A stretch of DNA of 64,000 nucleotides from Enoplosus armatus (taxonomy: Eukaryota > Chordata > Actinopteri > Centrarchiformes > Enoplosidae): assembly GCF_043641665.1 (NCBI RefSeq), contig NC_092192.1, forward strand, positions 15,531,158 to 15,595,157. The letters are read 5' to 3'. Of the stretch, positions 51,430 through 62,878 are shown one piece after another (position 1 is the first letter of the stretch; every line of letters starts with the position of its first letter). Position numbers and translations under genes: made by a program. The notes under the pieces were generated by a model that saw nothing but the letters and a program-made list of their open reading frames with translations, did no database searches and had not been told where the DNA came from.

Positions 51430-52531
51430 AACATGCACTTCTCCAGCTAAAGTAAATTTGAACATTGTCAAGAAATAGTTCAACACAACATAAATCAGTG
51501 GAAATAGGAATAGCTGATGGAAAAGACTTACGCTGCAATGTGTCTCACAGAAACATGATCACAGTTAATAACACATTAAATTAGACAAGACGTGTGCAAA
51601 AGACTCGCAACGCTGCTGATAAAATTATCACATGACTTCTTAAATGACATCAAGATAGAAATGTATTCCTGTGAATGAGTTTGTCTTCGGGTTGTTGAGA
51701 AGTCATGATAACATTGTCTGATGTCAGTATGACGATAGCAGCACAGTAAATAAAGTGTGAGCCTAAAAGTAGAAACTGTTACCAACAGGCTGAAGCAAAA
51801 CAGGTTTCAGCAGGTTTGGTTGGGCCTGTAGTTTATCTTGTTAGTGGGAAAAAAAACTAACAACACATGAACAGAATAAATGTGAGGAATGTGAGAGGTG
51901 ATGTCAGCAGACAACTGAGGGCCTGTTTCTCCATAAACTCAGAAATACCTGACATGTTTCTGACCTCTGCTTATCATTTCACCTCTGCAGATGTTCTTAT
52001 CAATTGCATTCGCTGCAGTGGGCGTGGCTGGTGCCCTGTACAGTTTCAGTGTGGCAGTGCTCGGCTTGCAGCATGGGCCCCTCTGCAAAGTGTTGCTGAT
52101 TTGGACAACACCTTTTAAAAACAAGTGAGTAACTCTCTGGTGATGCCTGTTCAGTCTCTGTAAGTCCTGGTTCATTCATAAACCTCCTCTCCTGCACAGT
52201 GACCAGAATTACCTGACGAACGACACATGGTGGGGAACATGCACCGAGCCGAAGAACATTGTGCAGTTCAACATTGGATTGTTTGCCACTCTGCTGGCCA
52301 CCAGCACTCTGCAGGTGGTTCTCTGTGCCATTCAGATGATCAATGGGCTCTTCGGCTGCCTGTGTGGGACGTGCACTGACAAAGGGGTAAGAAGGGTGGA
52401 AATGAAAGGTTTTCAGAGTTGTTAGGATATGTTCATTCAGACACTTCTCAGAGAAATTGTGCAGTCTCAGAGAATCTTAACCTCGCCTTTCTTTACTATT
52501 TGTTTGTTTTTTTAATTTACAGCCTCTGTGA
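50617..52531 (+). CDS. transmembrane 4 L6 family protein (TM4SF4/5-like), copy B
   Basis: Tandem paralogue of copy A with the same exon plan: 50617-50793, 51263-51328, 51991-52124, 52200-52386 and 52523-52531, in phase, giving about 190 residues. Seen: MCTGKCSRC start; TM1; GGLIGGGLMVLLPAL; GCCGNRCG; TM3; NDQNYLTNDTWWGTC with an NDT sequon; LQVVLCAIQMINGLFGCLCG in TM4; short end Asp-Lys-Gly-Pro-Leu-stop. TM4 has the full length that copy A lacks. Exon 1 start, intron positions and about 180 bases of upstream DNA are shared with copy A, so this is a segmental duplication. AATAAA follows at 52586. The gene converges on slc25a15. Confidence 0.88.
51395..51426. repeat. (AT)n microsatellite in TM4SF copy B intron 2
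   Basis: About 15 AT units, shortly after the donor of exon 2. Confidence 0.9.
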
Positions 52532-52585
52532 GCTCCTGACAGCTGACTGGCGTTCCCTGCTGGAAGACTGAGAGTAGTGCATCTG

Positions 52586-52591
52586 AATAAA
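52586..52591 (+). terminator. TM4SF copy B polyadenylation signal AATAAA
   Basis: Canonical hexamer 55 bases after the stop codon. Confidence 0.65.
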
Positions 52592-54122
52592 ATATTCACT
52601 TTGAAACTGTTGTCTCTGACAACAGATTTTTATACTTTTTATGTGTATTTCACGCTGCTTACTTAATCTGAAGAAATCTGAAATATTTGCAAGGTATGTT
52701 GTGAAAATGGCACAATGTTAAAAGTAATTCATGTTAATCATATGGTTAATTTTAAATAAATTGTTTCTAAAAATAAGCAGCTGGTCTGTTGCTACAGCTC
52801 TGTCTTGTGCTACATTATATTTGGCATTTCACAATAATATCACCCTAACCCTAACCTTTTGGTTTATTGTACTTCCCAGTTTAAATAATTGCCTTCCAGA
52901 GATAGCTAGTAAAAGAAAACACAGGACAGTTATTGACACCTTTAATGTAGGTTGCATTACTACAATGAACATCAGGATTTATATATCTATACAAACATTT
53001 CAGTGTCATCGCAAATTGTTAGCATTCTAAAATACCTACATTTCTCAATTAACTTTAAAGGAATATGACTGAGATTTCCTAATTGCCAACTACTAAGCAC
53101 TGGAAAAACCTGCACACGGAATGCAGAGTGCAAATGGCACATTGGATGAGGGAGTTGATATATTTCTTTCATTGACTTGTACATATCAATAAAGGGTACA
53201 CAACAAAACAAAGGCAAAATGCAGTGATTCAAAAGGCAAACGCTGGGTCCCAGAAGAGTGGAATATAACGTGACAATACAAAAACAGTCAGTCTGATGAA
53301 AAATAAGATTAGGCTCAAATCTAAAACACCTGCTGGCTGTGTTAGATGCTTCTTTCGAGGCTGATGAAACCTGTGAGACTTCAGTCAAGGCTGTTTGAAA
53401 AGTGAAGCTGCTCAGTATGGAAAGTAAGCAAATGTTTCAGCATATTTATAACTGGAATTGCGTTTTTCTGTCACTTCGAAACAAACTGGGATCCAAAACT
53501 GAGGCGCATACTCAGCTGAGAACATTATGGGCAGCTAAAATGAATTAGTATATGCCACTTTATATGTTTTAATAAAATCTTCATGCAATGAGCTTCAGTA
53601 AGGTTTTTAGATTTTGTGCGTTAAAGAGAACCTCACAACCTAACGGAGTGCTTTTCGTACTCATGTACCTGCACACAGAGCAAGTAAAGAATGATTTCAA
53701 ATGTCTGGCAGAGAAAAACATTTCAGTGTGGATACGACTTTGTTGAGGTAGACATAAAATAATAAACTGGAGTGTTGATCCTTCCTCATAAAGAGGCTGG
53801 TTAAGGTATCTCAATACTGTGCTACTCATATATATTTCTCATGTATGTTGTACGCTGGCAATAGTTTGGAGTGTTAAAAACAAGCAATATTTCAATCTAA
53901 AAAATATATTAATATTAGGAATTTAAAGGATGTAAACACTATGTCAGAAGAGTGAGAGACGGAGTGTGGCAGTTTTTAGGTAAGTTTAACAAAAGCAGGA
54001 AATGGCAAAAACCACATCCCACACTTAACAAGCTTCAAATCTTCAACTGGAGTTTTTGATGAGGCCATATGGCTATAACACTTCACTTCCAGCTCCGCTC
54101 CTTCATTAGTGTTACATGTATT
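52592..54122. other. convergent TM4SF copy B / slc25a15 spacer
   Basis: 1.5 kb, probably mostly slc25a15 3' UTR. No exon seen. Two CCCTAA units occur at about 52843-52856, too few to be called telomeric. Confidence 0.5.
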
Positions 54123-54582
54123 CTAGTTGTCAAACTGCTTCATCATGAGCTTCCGGCTGGCCTCATAACCCAGGAACAGTGCTCCGTTGGCAGGGAAGGT
54201 GCGGACCATGGTGGGGGTAAGCCCCGAGTAGAGTGCCCTCATACCTAAGTAGAAGAAACAGCAAAGATTACATTCTGACTGATATGATATGCCTGATAAC
54301 GCAAAGGAGTCTTGATTCTTCTTCAAACCCCACGTCTACTGACCTTCAGTACGAGCGATGGTCATGAAGGTTTTGAAAAACCCTGCCTGTTTGCCCGTCA
54401 TAGACATGACCTGGATCCGAGACTTGACACAGTCCATAGGATAGACCACCAGCCACAGGCACGCCCCCCCGAAACCACCGCTGAACATGATTGGAGCCAC
54501 ACCTTCAACATACACAGTAACACCCATTAGACACACAACGAAACTATACATTAGATGTGTGGGAGGTGAAAGCAAACATATG

Positions 54583-54624
<42 letters not shown>

Positions 54625-56493
54625 CGTACCTATGTCGTCTTTGTCACATTTCATGTAGTCTGCGAAGGTGGTGCGGGAGAGCTCATAGGCGCCGAAGAAG
54701 CAGAAGTAACCAGGGACCTCTCTGGCTATGGTGGTGGTCAGGCCCTGGAAGAAGCCCTGCGGTCCCTCGTTCCTCATAATGGATTTCACCACCGACCACA
54801 CTGTGCTTCAGACAGAGCAGAGGGACGTATGGCTCGGTCAATGCACTCACACCACCAGTAGTACATGCAGATCAATACATTTTTCATGCACAACTACATC
54901 AATGAAACACTTACATCACCATATAAACTACTAAAGAATTAATAGGTATTGCAGCCAATTACTGTAGTTCTGGGCTGCATGTTGAATGCTTTCTTTTTTT
55001 ATAAGCAAAGAGCAATATAAAAAAATAATAAATAGCAAATAAGTTTTCCACAATATGTGACAAAAGGAGCGCTACCGCAGGTCGTTCATTCCTACTGTTA
55101 TAAGACCATTTAACAGCACTATATCATTCTGTACATAAATCTGCACGTATTTATATTTTCCATGTATATATTTATTTTGTTCCACATATTTTTTATAGCT
55201 GTATTTATTATATGTATATTGTTTTTTTTTTTTTAAATACTTCTGGTTTTTATTGACACAGTGCTTGTTTGCTGTGCGTTTCTGCACCTTTCAGTCTTTG
55301 CTGCTGTGACTTGTAAATTTCCCCGCTGTGGGATAAATAAAGTCTAAGTCTAAGTCTAAAAAACATGACTTTTAGTTCTTTGAATGACAGTCTTGAGTTT
55401 TTGCTCTTAAATATTCAGTTACAGTATGTATATAAATATATTCAATTTGAGTCTGCAAAATGGTAGTTTAATATAAATATAATATATTCATATAAACCAA
55501 GTATTGTTTTCTGCATAACTTAACTCTCCTAGATATCAGCCAATATACGTTCATAGAATCTGAGTTATGTAAGAGTAAATGACCCTGACAATATTATCCA
55601 AAAAATGTGCGACTATTTAAAAACCACTTACTTCTGGCTCTTAGCAATCTTGCCTGATGCCTCCATTTCATACATGGCTTGCAGCCGACACTTGACGAGC
55701 TCAGTGGGGCAGAGCACGAGCGAGGAGAAGATGGATGCTACTGAGCCAGCGCAGGCTTTCTGCACATCACTAACGCAGAGGGAAGGACAAACACAGGACA
55801 GTTAGACATCTTACATGTGTTCTCAGGGTAAAAGTCGAAGGGCAGCCTGGTTGACGTCCCCCTACCTCAGCACAGCTTCACTGTGCAGTCCAGCCGTGAA
55901 GCGGATGACCTGCTGGCAGAAGCCGTAGCTCATGAAGAGCACAGAGTTCTCGGCAATATTGGCCATCAGCGCCGGTGTGGTGCCCTGGTAGAGACCTCGC
56001 AGACCCACTTGTTTGTAGGTGGACGAGAAGCAGTGGATGAAACCCCTGTACAGCGTGGGAAAGGTCTGCATCTTGACCTTTGCTGTGTCCAGAGGCTGCC
56101 CACTGAAGACACATGCAGCTCCCCCTTGGAGGAAAAGAAAAGGGCCAACAACAGAAGTGATGCAACAAAAGTACAGCTGTTATACAAACAACACATGTCC
56201 TGTGAAGAGATAAGGATCAGAGAGGGTGGCACTCCATGCGCAGTATAAACAGTCAACGGAAACACAGAGAGAAATGAGCCGGAAAAACACAGGAGTCATC
56301 AAAATCTCCTGCTACGTCAGACAGAGCTAGAGAGTCGTTTGAAAGAATCACGCTGCTTTACCGCTGCTTTTTAGAGATTAAATATTGCGCACGGTGTGTA
56401 CTGTTTGCTGATTTTGGCAGATAAAGCACTGTAGTCACCTATGGCTCCTGCAGAGAGGTCAATGATGGCCTGGACCACCGGGTGTGGGGCCAT
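54123..56493 (-). CDS. slc25a15: mitochondrial ornithine carrier SLC25A15 (ORC1)
   Basis: Inner-membrane exchanger of ornithine and citrulline, needed by the urea cycle and arginine/polyamine metabolism. Exons: 56493-56439, 56124-55866, 55769-55632, 54805-54630, 54502-54344 and 54244-54123, in phase, giving 302 residues (human 301). Three carrier repeats with signatures [23 protein letters not shown] and [10 protein letters not shown] are seen. Other matches: [58 protein letters not shown] and [19 protein letters not shown]. The 54805 acceptor was chosen over a later AG because only it restores NTVWS. A 5' UTR piece starts at 56533 after an acceptor (TACCAG), so at least one noncoding exon lies upstream. 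Fish may have a second copy; a or b is not assigned. Confidence 0.95.
54585..54621. repeat. (TA)n microsatellite in slc25a15 intron 4
   Basis: About 18 TA units occupying nearly a third of a 127-base intron (54503-54629), starting about eight bases inside the donor. Confidence 0.92.
55058..55362 (+). mobile_element. LINE 3'-end fragment in slc25a15 intron 3
   Basis: Starts within a readable C-terminal LINE stretch ([14 protein letters not shown] at about 55080-55120). Continues through AT-rich 3' UTR and ends AAATTTCCCCGCTGTGGGAT followed by AAATAAAG and (TCTAAG)n, the 3' terminus of teleost L2/Rex-like elements. It is severely 5'-truncated and antisense to the host gene. Confidence 0.75.
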
Positions 56494-57672
56494 GGTGTTC
56501 AAGAAGCTGTCAGGGGAGGTTTCTCTCAGCTACCTGGTAAAAAAAACAATAAACAACAATAAATGACACTTGAACCTCCTAACTCCACTCATAACACACA
56601 CTGCTACATCTTATCAGAGCACTTTACTATAAACATAAACAGAATATAATCAGGCATGTGTTTCTTCAAATACGAGACAGTGAACATGTCTTTATTACAA
56701 AAGAGGGATCAGGGCTCACGACAGGCAGCAGCTGGGTTATAAAGTTCACTACGATAAATCCTGCCCCTGTATATGGCACCAGTAATTATTTACAGTGAGG
56801 GAAGAATGGGTTTGTATGGAAACACAATAACTTGAATTTTGTCATGTATAACTGCAACCTACAACCATTAGATGGTATAAATGACACATTTTCATTAACA
56901 GAAACTGTGGAGTCTTTCTGAATGAAGAAGAAAAGTATACATTTCTTGTGATTTATTTAGTCATTTCCAATATTTCCTGTGTCCCCTCGGTCTTAAGAAG
57001 TGCTTTAACTTCTACTAAACTAAATTATCAGTAGCAGAATTTCTACTTTCCTTCCACTACTGATGTAATGTAGCTACTCTATTACTATCGGACAAGGTTA
57101 CCACCAGAGGGTGACACAATGCCATCGTTTGTACAGAAATCAAACATCTTTTAAACCTTCAATCGGCCAGAGGACACGCGTAACCTTTCAACCTTGCTTT
57201 GAGACAAGACATGGGAGTAAAATGTCAACAACGTTTCCCTTAGACGGGCAACTTAACGTTACGCCGTTAACACGAGTAGCAACAACATCCTTTATCAATA
57301 ACTTGCGTTACTCGTGAGTAAGTTAACGTTAGACGAAAACCGGAAGAAAGTTACCGTGTTCTTCAAAGCCAATGTTAGCTTTGTGAGTACAGCAGCTACA
57401 GAGAAAAGGGGATAGTAAAAATGAAAATACAAACCTCACAGGAAAGCGACGAGTCCAGCTGGGGGCATCAGAGTGTCGCTGCTGGTGAGGTAACGTTAGT
57501 CTCTAACTGTTATGTCAAACATATGTCAACCTGTAACATTAACCGAGCGAGCTGCTGCTGACCGAAGCTAACATCGTCCACGGGTGACTGCATGCTAACT
57601 TACACCACCAGATCAGACATCCAAAGTTTATCCTAGTGTTATCTCTTTTGCAACATCTACTCTCTGTGGTCA
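56494..57672. other. slc25a15 5' region and divergent promoter
   Basis: Includes a slc25a15 5' UTR exon edge at 56533 and a candidate noncoding first exon near 57434-57480 (minus-strand donor CTGTGAG-GTTTGT). The GC-richer stretch 57100-57670 carries several AACGTTA words and probably drives both slc25a15 and the rightward exon at 57673. Confidence 0.45.
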
Positions 57673-57777
57673 ATGAATGGATCGGCCCTCGGTGATAATG
57701 GTGTTGAGGAGGAGAAGCTAGAGGCTGCTCATGATACCAGTGAAGGTGAAGAGCTCTCACTCTGCTCAAAATTCCAG
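57673..57777 (+). CDS. probable first coding exon of an unidentified gene
   Basis: ATG followed by 35 open codons, ending CAG-GTATCA, a plausible phase-0 donor. The peptide is acidic (GVEEEKLEAAHDTSEGEEL) and ends SLCSKFQ. It lies next to a divergent promoter, starting 1.2 kb from the slc25a15 start codon. I do not recognise the family, and no following exon is visible before 64000, so it would need an intron over 6 kb or be spurious. Confidence 0.4.
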
Positions 57778-60594
57778 GTATCAAACCCGGCTTCGCGTTA
57801 CGAATCTTTTGCACTCATTCTGATCTGAATGTATATTTCTTTAATTGTGTGTTGAATATTTTTAATAATAATACTGTTAGTGAACACAATTGACAAACTT
57901 CAAGTCATAAGTTTGCACGGGAAAACTACGCATTTACTGAAATGTTTTTTTGGAAGAATTCGCATACCATTGCGTCAATATCCTTTTTTTAATATAATTT
58001 TACCTCGATTAATAATATTGTAGTGTTTGTTGAATAAAATGTACACCGAAACAATGTTCAGATACAATAATATACAGATATGGCCATTGAGTGATCTTTT
58101 TCAATTTAAGATCTATGGCATGAGGCGGCACCAGACGTTAAAGCTTCCGGTTCACATTCTTTTTTGTTCTTCACAATAAACTCTCCCCTGAAGGTAGAGC
58201 GCTACAGCTCCCCCTGCTGGTTGTTTTTGGTTTTTGAAAAACTCCAGTTATTCAAGAGATCTTTTTCTTTTTTTTTTACCTCCCACCCAAGGACATTGTG
58301 TTGTAAGTCATGTATGCTGGTTCAACTTTAGCAGCTTTTCAACACGCCTGCCACAACAATCTTTAACAATCCAATGTTTGGCGCATATTATATTTGGATG
58401 AGCCTATAATCAGCATGATTGTCTATCACACAGATTCACATGCAGGTTAAAAAATTTAAAACATTTTGTTAAAATAACAAATTTAGAGCATTGCATGTCT
58501 ATGTTCTTCCTTGTTTAGAAGTCTGGTTAATTCAGACTTCCAACATTAGATGAGTAAGGTAACTTACTTCACTCCCAACAACATCTAATAATTAAGTGTC
58601 CACCTGATTACAAATATACATAACATCCCTGTATTTTTAAAGGATTGAAAATAATTAACATATTTCTAAATCAGGGCAAACGACAGGAGAGAGAATTAAT
58701 CATATAAAGCATCTTTACCATATGACGTGTGATTAATCCCTGAGGATCACTTCACTTTTGTTCTCCACCTTCTTTTAGGTCTGTGATAACTCATAATGGC
58801 CGATTAAAGGTCCCTGTGCAGATGTGATACAGTTTTTCTTTTACAATGAGGCTAAAAGATCTCACCAAGCTCTGTTTAATATTTACAAAAACCTGGCACA
58901 AGCCCTTATGAAATATTTAGCCAACAAGTTCACCAGACATAATCCAAACATCTAATTTGTATAAATAGAACAACTTGTCGAAATGTGCTGTTCTCTATCA
59001 GAGCCGCCTCAGGAGTTCTGCACTCTCAACTTCATACAAAGCTTTGTGCATAATTACCTTACCTATTATTAGGGGTGTCTGAAAGTACTTTCCCTTCCCT
59101 TCCTCCTGCTGAACAGCACAAAACCTCCATTAAATCCACACCTGCATGTGCTCAGTTAGTCACCCCTCTGCAACAGTGCTTCATAAAACCACAGTATATA
59201 AGGACTTTCTTGCATCTTGTTTTTTTAACAAACAAAGAAATATAACACAGTGTGGTATGTTTTTGCACATGTTGCTAAATAATAATGGATAGGTATCCTG
59301 TAAATGAGACAGATACCCCTTATATCTCTACAGATCTTGTCTTTTGCAAGTACTTGTATGCTAATACACACTTACACATACCTGCTATACTGAGAATATT
59401 GTGGGTTTTATTATTATATATATATATTATTATTTTATTATATTTACATAGGCCCCCTTGTGAAAACCTGTTGCCCCTCTTAATTTCTTCTGGAGCTCAT
59501 CTGAATACAGGTAAAATATTTTTTTGCAGTTTGCCAACAAGAAAAACATTTTTGAGAAACATTATCTGCTTACAGTGTGTTCCACTCATGGTGTTTATCT
59601 TCTCAAGCTCTAACAGTTCTTAAACCACTTTTTCAATAAATAAGCAATGAGTGATTGTTCACATCTTTAAATAGTTTAGATAATAAGTCATTTCTCTTAA
59701 TAAATAACTGCCAAATGATTTGTACTCGTACTTATGGTGAACATTTATTAAAAGCTCAGTACTCTACAGATAGACACAATATCACCTGCAGTTATTGCAA
59801 TGTCACATTTAAGGTACAGACTTCTCAGTCTCCAGACTCCTGGTTTGACCATGAATATTTGGTGTTATTCCACTACGGACTTTATGGGCCTGCTATCAGG
59901 AATCCTGTAAGATGAGGTAGAAACAGGTTATTCAAAGGTGCTGTTAGTAATAAGCCTTCTTCACAGCATTGCCATGTTGACTTGTCACAGTATGTTACTA
60001 ATAACATTAACAATGGCTGTGTTGTATTTAAGTGTCCCAGTAAGCCAGGACAGCGTGACAGTGAGCCTGTCATTTGATCATTTACACCGGTGTTTTTCCT
60101 ACTGCAACATGTCAAAATGTCATCTGTGAAGCATTGGAAACATGTTTTGCAAACAGTTCAGTTAAATAAATGTTATTCAGCGTTGCTGATCAAGATGTTT
60201 GAACCTAGCTGGGATCATAGCTCCTTTTGATCAACAAAAATAAAAAATGGAAGCAGTTCTCATCACATGCCATCAGTTTAATAATCTTATAAACTTCAGA
60301 GAGAGAACTGTCCAATGGAGAATTTCAAAAACAACAGCTGAACTTGTGTAACGTGGATGATGTGGCTGACAAAGGTCAAGACAGCTAATCAATTAAAGTC
60401 CTTTTCCTCATACTCTTATTATCACTTCTGCTGTGGCTGTTTATCTCTCCCACATTATTGACATGAACAACCTGTGGAGTCCTGAAGGAAATTTTAATGC
60501 AACCAACAAACATTTGTCTTGTTGATAGTATATGAGTCAACGTAGGAGGGTTGAATTAAATTTAAAAAAAGTTTACATTAAAGAAGGTTTAATT

Positions 60595-60617
60595 CCCCCC
60601 CCCCCCCCAAAAAAAAA
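60595..60617. repeat. poly-C/poly-A run
   Basis: About 14 C followed directly by 9 A. Confidence 0.9.
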
Positions 60618-62837
60618 CATTGTTATTCACCTATGAACTTAAATGCTGCCAAAATACCATCTGTTTAAACAAAGTAGCCTGGGATTAAATACATGTGCCC
60701 TCTGTCCACAGGCTTATCCTTAAAAACTCAGACCAGCGATGGCTTACAACAGTCTAGACTCACTTGACTACATGTTGTAACACTTTATCACTTCAGACTT
60801 TCAGAAGTTCAATAGACGTGCAGTCAATAAAAGACAAATTTTTTTTCATATCACTTTGCCTTTTATCAAAAAAAAAAACATTGACGTTGTCTACATCACA
60901 GACAAGAATCATCAATATTCTGCTTTAAACAATTTTGCCATGAACAGAATGAACCCCATGCCCATCCCTCCCCTGGAGCAAACTCCTCTATACACAGTAT
61001 ACTTTACATACCTATAGTTCTTGTCCAGTCGTTTTGCATTTTACATCATTATCAAAGTAGTATCAATAGCTTTAAAATACATACAATGCTCTTTCCATTG
61101 TAATTATAATCGCTATCCTGATTGTACATACAGTATCATTTTCCCACAGTTAGAGTCTGATGAGCCGGTTATGTGCCTCGTTTTTCAACATGTTGTTACA
61201 AAATACTCTGAAGAGACAACACAAGTCTCTGCATTTCATTAAACCAAAATACTTCTGATGATTCGTAGATGAGAAGCATTTTTCGCACGACCGCCGCATG
61301 TCATGAGAATGGAAACACTGCAGAGAGCCTCACGCTGTTAAAGTAGTTTTGAATACACAGTACATTAAATGACATTTACCCAAAATCCACAGCTTTTATT
61401 TATGCGTTCCTCCTATTTGACGTCAGTAATGTCCTGAAACCTTCTCAGACTCTCCAAGGGGCTTTACTACCAACTGTTACGTCTGCTCGAACTTGAGATT
61501 ATGAGGTACAGTCAGAGAATCTCAGTAATCCCCAGTCAGAAGAGTTACACTGTGGGAACGACAAAGATATTAGAAAAGATCACTTCAACAAAAGAGTAAC
61601 CCAAGTTATAAAAGTAGAACTAGTCCATGTGTTTGTATGGATTCCTTATACAAGAGTTTGGCAATCAAGTTCTCAGTATTGAGCACAAACTGTTGGCAGT
61701 AGTGGGCTGTGCTCAGTCAGTATACATTTTTACTTCATATAGGATTAAAAACAGTGACTGATAAGTGCCTAACAAATTTGTAAAAACCAGATTTTCTGAA
61801 TTAAACTTTGTGTCAGTTTGATGTCAGAGGTCCTCAAGCCTGCATCATGGTCACATGTCTCTGTGTGAGGCTCAGAGATCACCATTCACACATAAAGCTT
61901 TGGCACCAGAGACAAGTCCTTTGAAAAGGAAATGTGGGCCAAACTGAACGCTAAAGAAATGTGTGGAAGACTTGTTTTTGTCGGGAGCTGGTTTGGATTG
62001 ATATCTAAGCATCGAGATTTACGACCAGACACCAGTGATCACAGCCAGGCACTTGAGTGTCCTTTCAGATGTGAGTCGAGGGCTGGGTCAGTCAGGGAGG
62101 AACCTCTGGACTGAGAAGAATTAAAAACCTCTTTATCTCTACAATTAAAACACTCAAATTTGTTTCTATGCGTAACAGCGTGTGCTAGTGCAGCTGAGCA
62201 TTTCATATCTACGACAGGGTCAAAATGATTTGGTTAGTGAACCAGAGCCCCGTGAAGTAAAAACTCAATCTAAATGTGGGAAAAGCTACCAGTGTCAAAA
62301 ATACATCAAGAAAGCCTTCTTCATTTGTACCCTGTATACACACAGCCAGAGCCCGGCACTGAGAGAGTTTGGACACTGCAGTTAGTGAAGTGTTTGGCAA
62401 GGCAACACCATATCCTATTTTTTTAAATATTAACATCCTGATTCAATGCACAGTTTCACTAACGTCACAACGTGGCCAAACTCTCCACCAGCGGCTCTGG
62501 ATACAGTACGCAACCTCATAAACTATAAGTCACACTACCTTAAGAAAAACTTAAGCTTAAAAACAGCTTGACTCCATTTAAATTTCAACAACTTCTTTTT
62601 TGGCCTAGTGGCTGTCAAGTGAAAAAGTTTTTTTAAAAAATCAGATCTATAACTGATTTTTCTGCATCTACTCTTTGCAACTCAGCTTTCTAGTAGACCT
62701 CTGAATTGTTGTCAGACTTTGTATTTTTTTGGCGATTTGTTTGACAGCAGCAGAACGTTGTAAATGGAATACATGTGAAAGTAACGAGTGTGGGCAGGAA
62801 TGGCGCCGTCTCATAGTTTAGACCCATGTTTGAGTGT

Positions 62838-62878
62838 CGAGAGAAAAAGAGAGAGTAAGAGAGAGAGAGAGAGAGAAG
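62838..62878. repeat. (GA)n microsatellite
   Basis: GA-rich run with two short interruptions. Confidence 0.9.

Noticed and set aside
52843..52856. CCCTAA units as interstitial telomere repeat
   Set aside because: Only two units; expected by chance in 64 kb.
54800..54800. Acceptor CACAG at 54801-54802 for slc25a15 exon 4
   Set aside because: It would break the phase; the AG five bases upstream restores the conserved NTVWS block.
57539..57814. 91-codon minus-strand open frame
   Set aside because: It crosses the plus-strand exon candidate and its donor, has no family resemblance and reads through intron-like sequence.
59655..59915. 86-codon plus-strand open frame with two Cys
   Set aside because: The CSYC stretch alone is not a zinc-finger pattern; the AT-rich context and lack of splice partners argue for chance.
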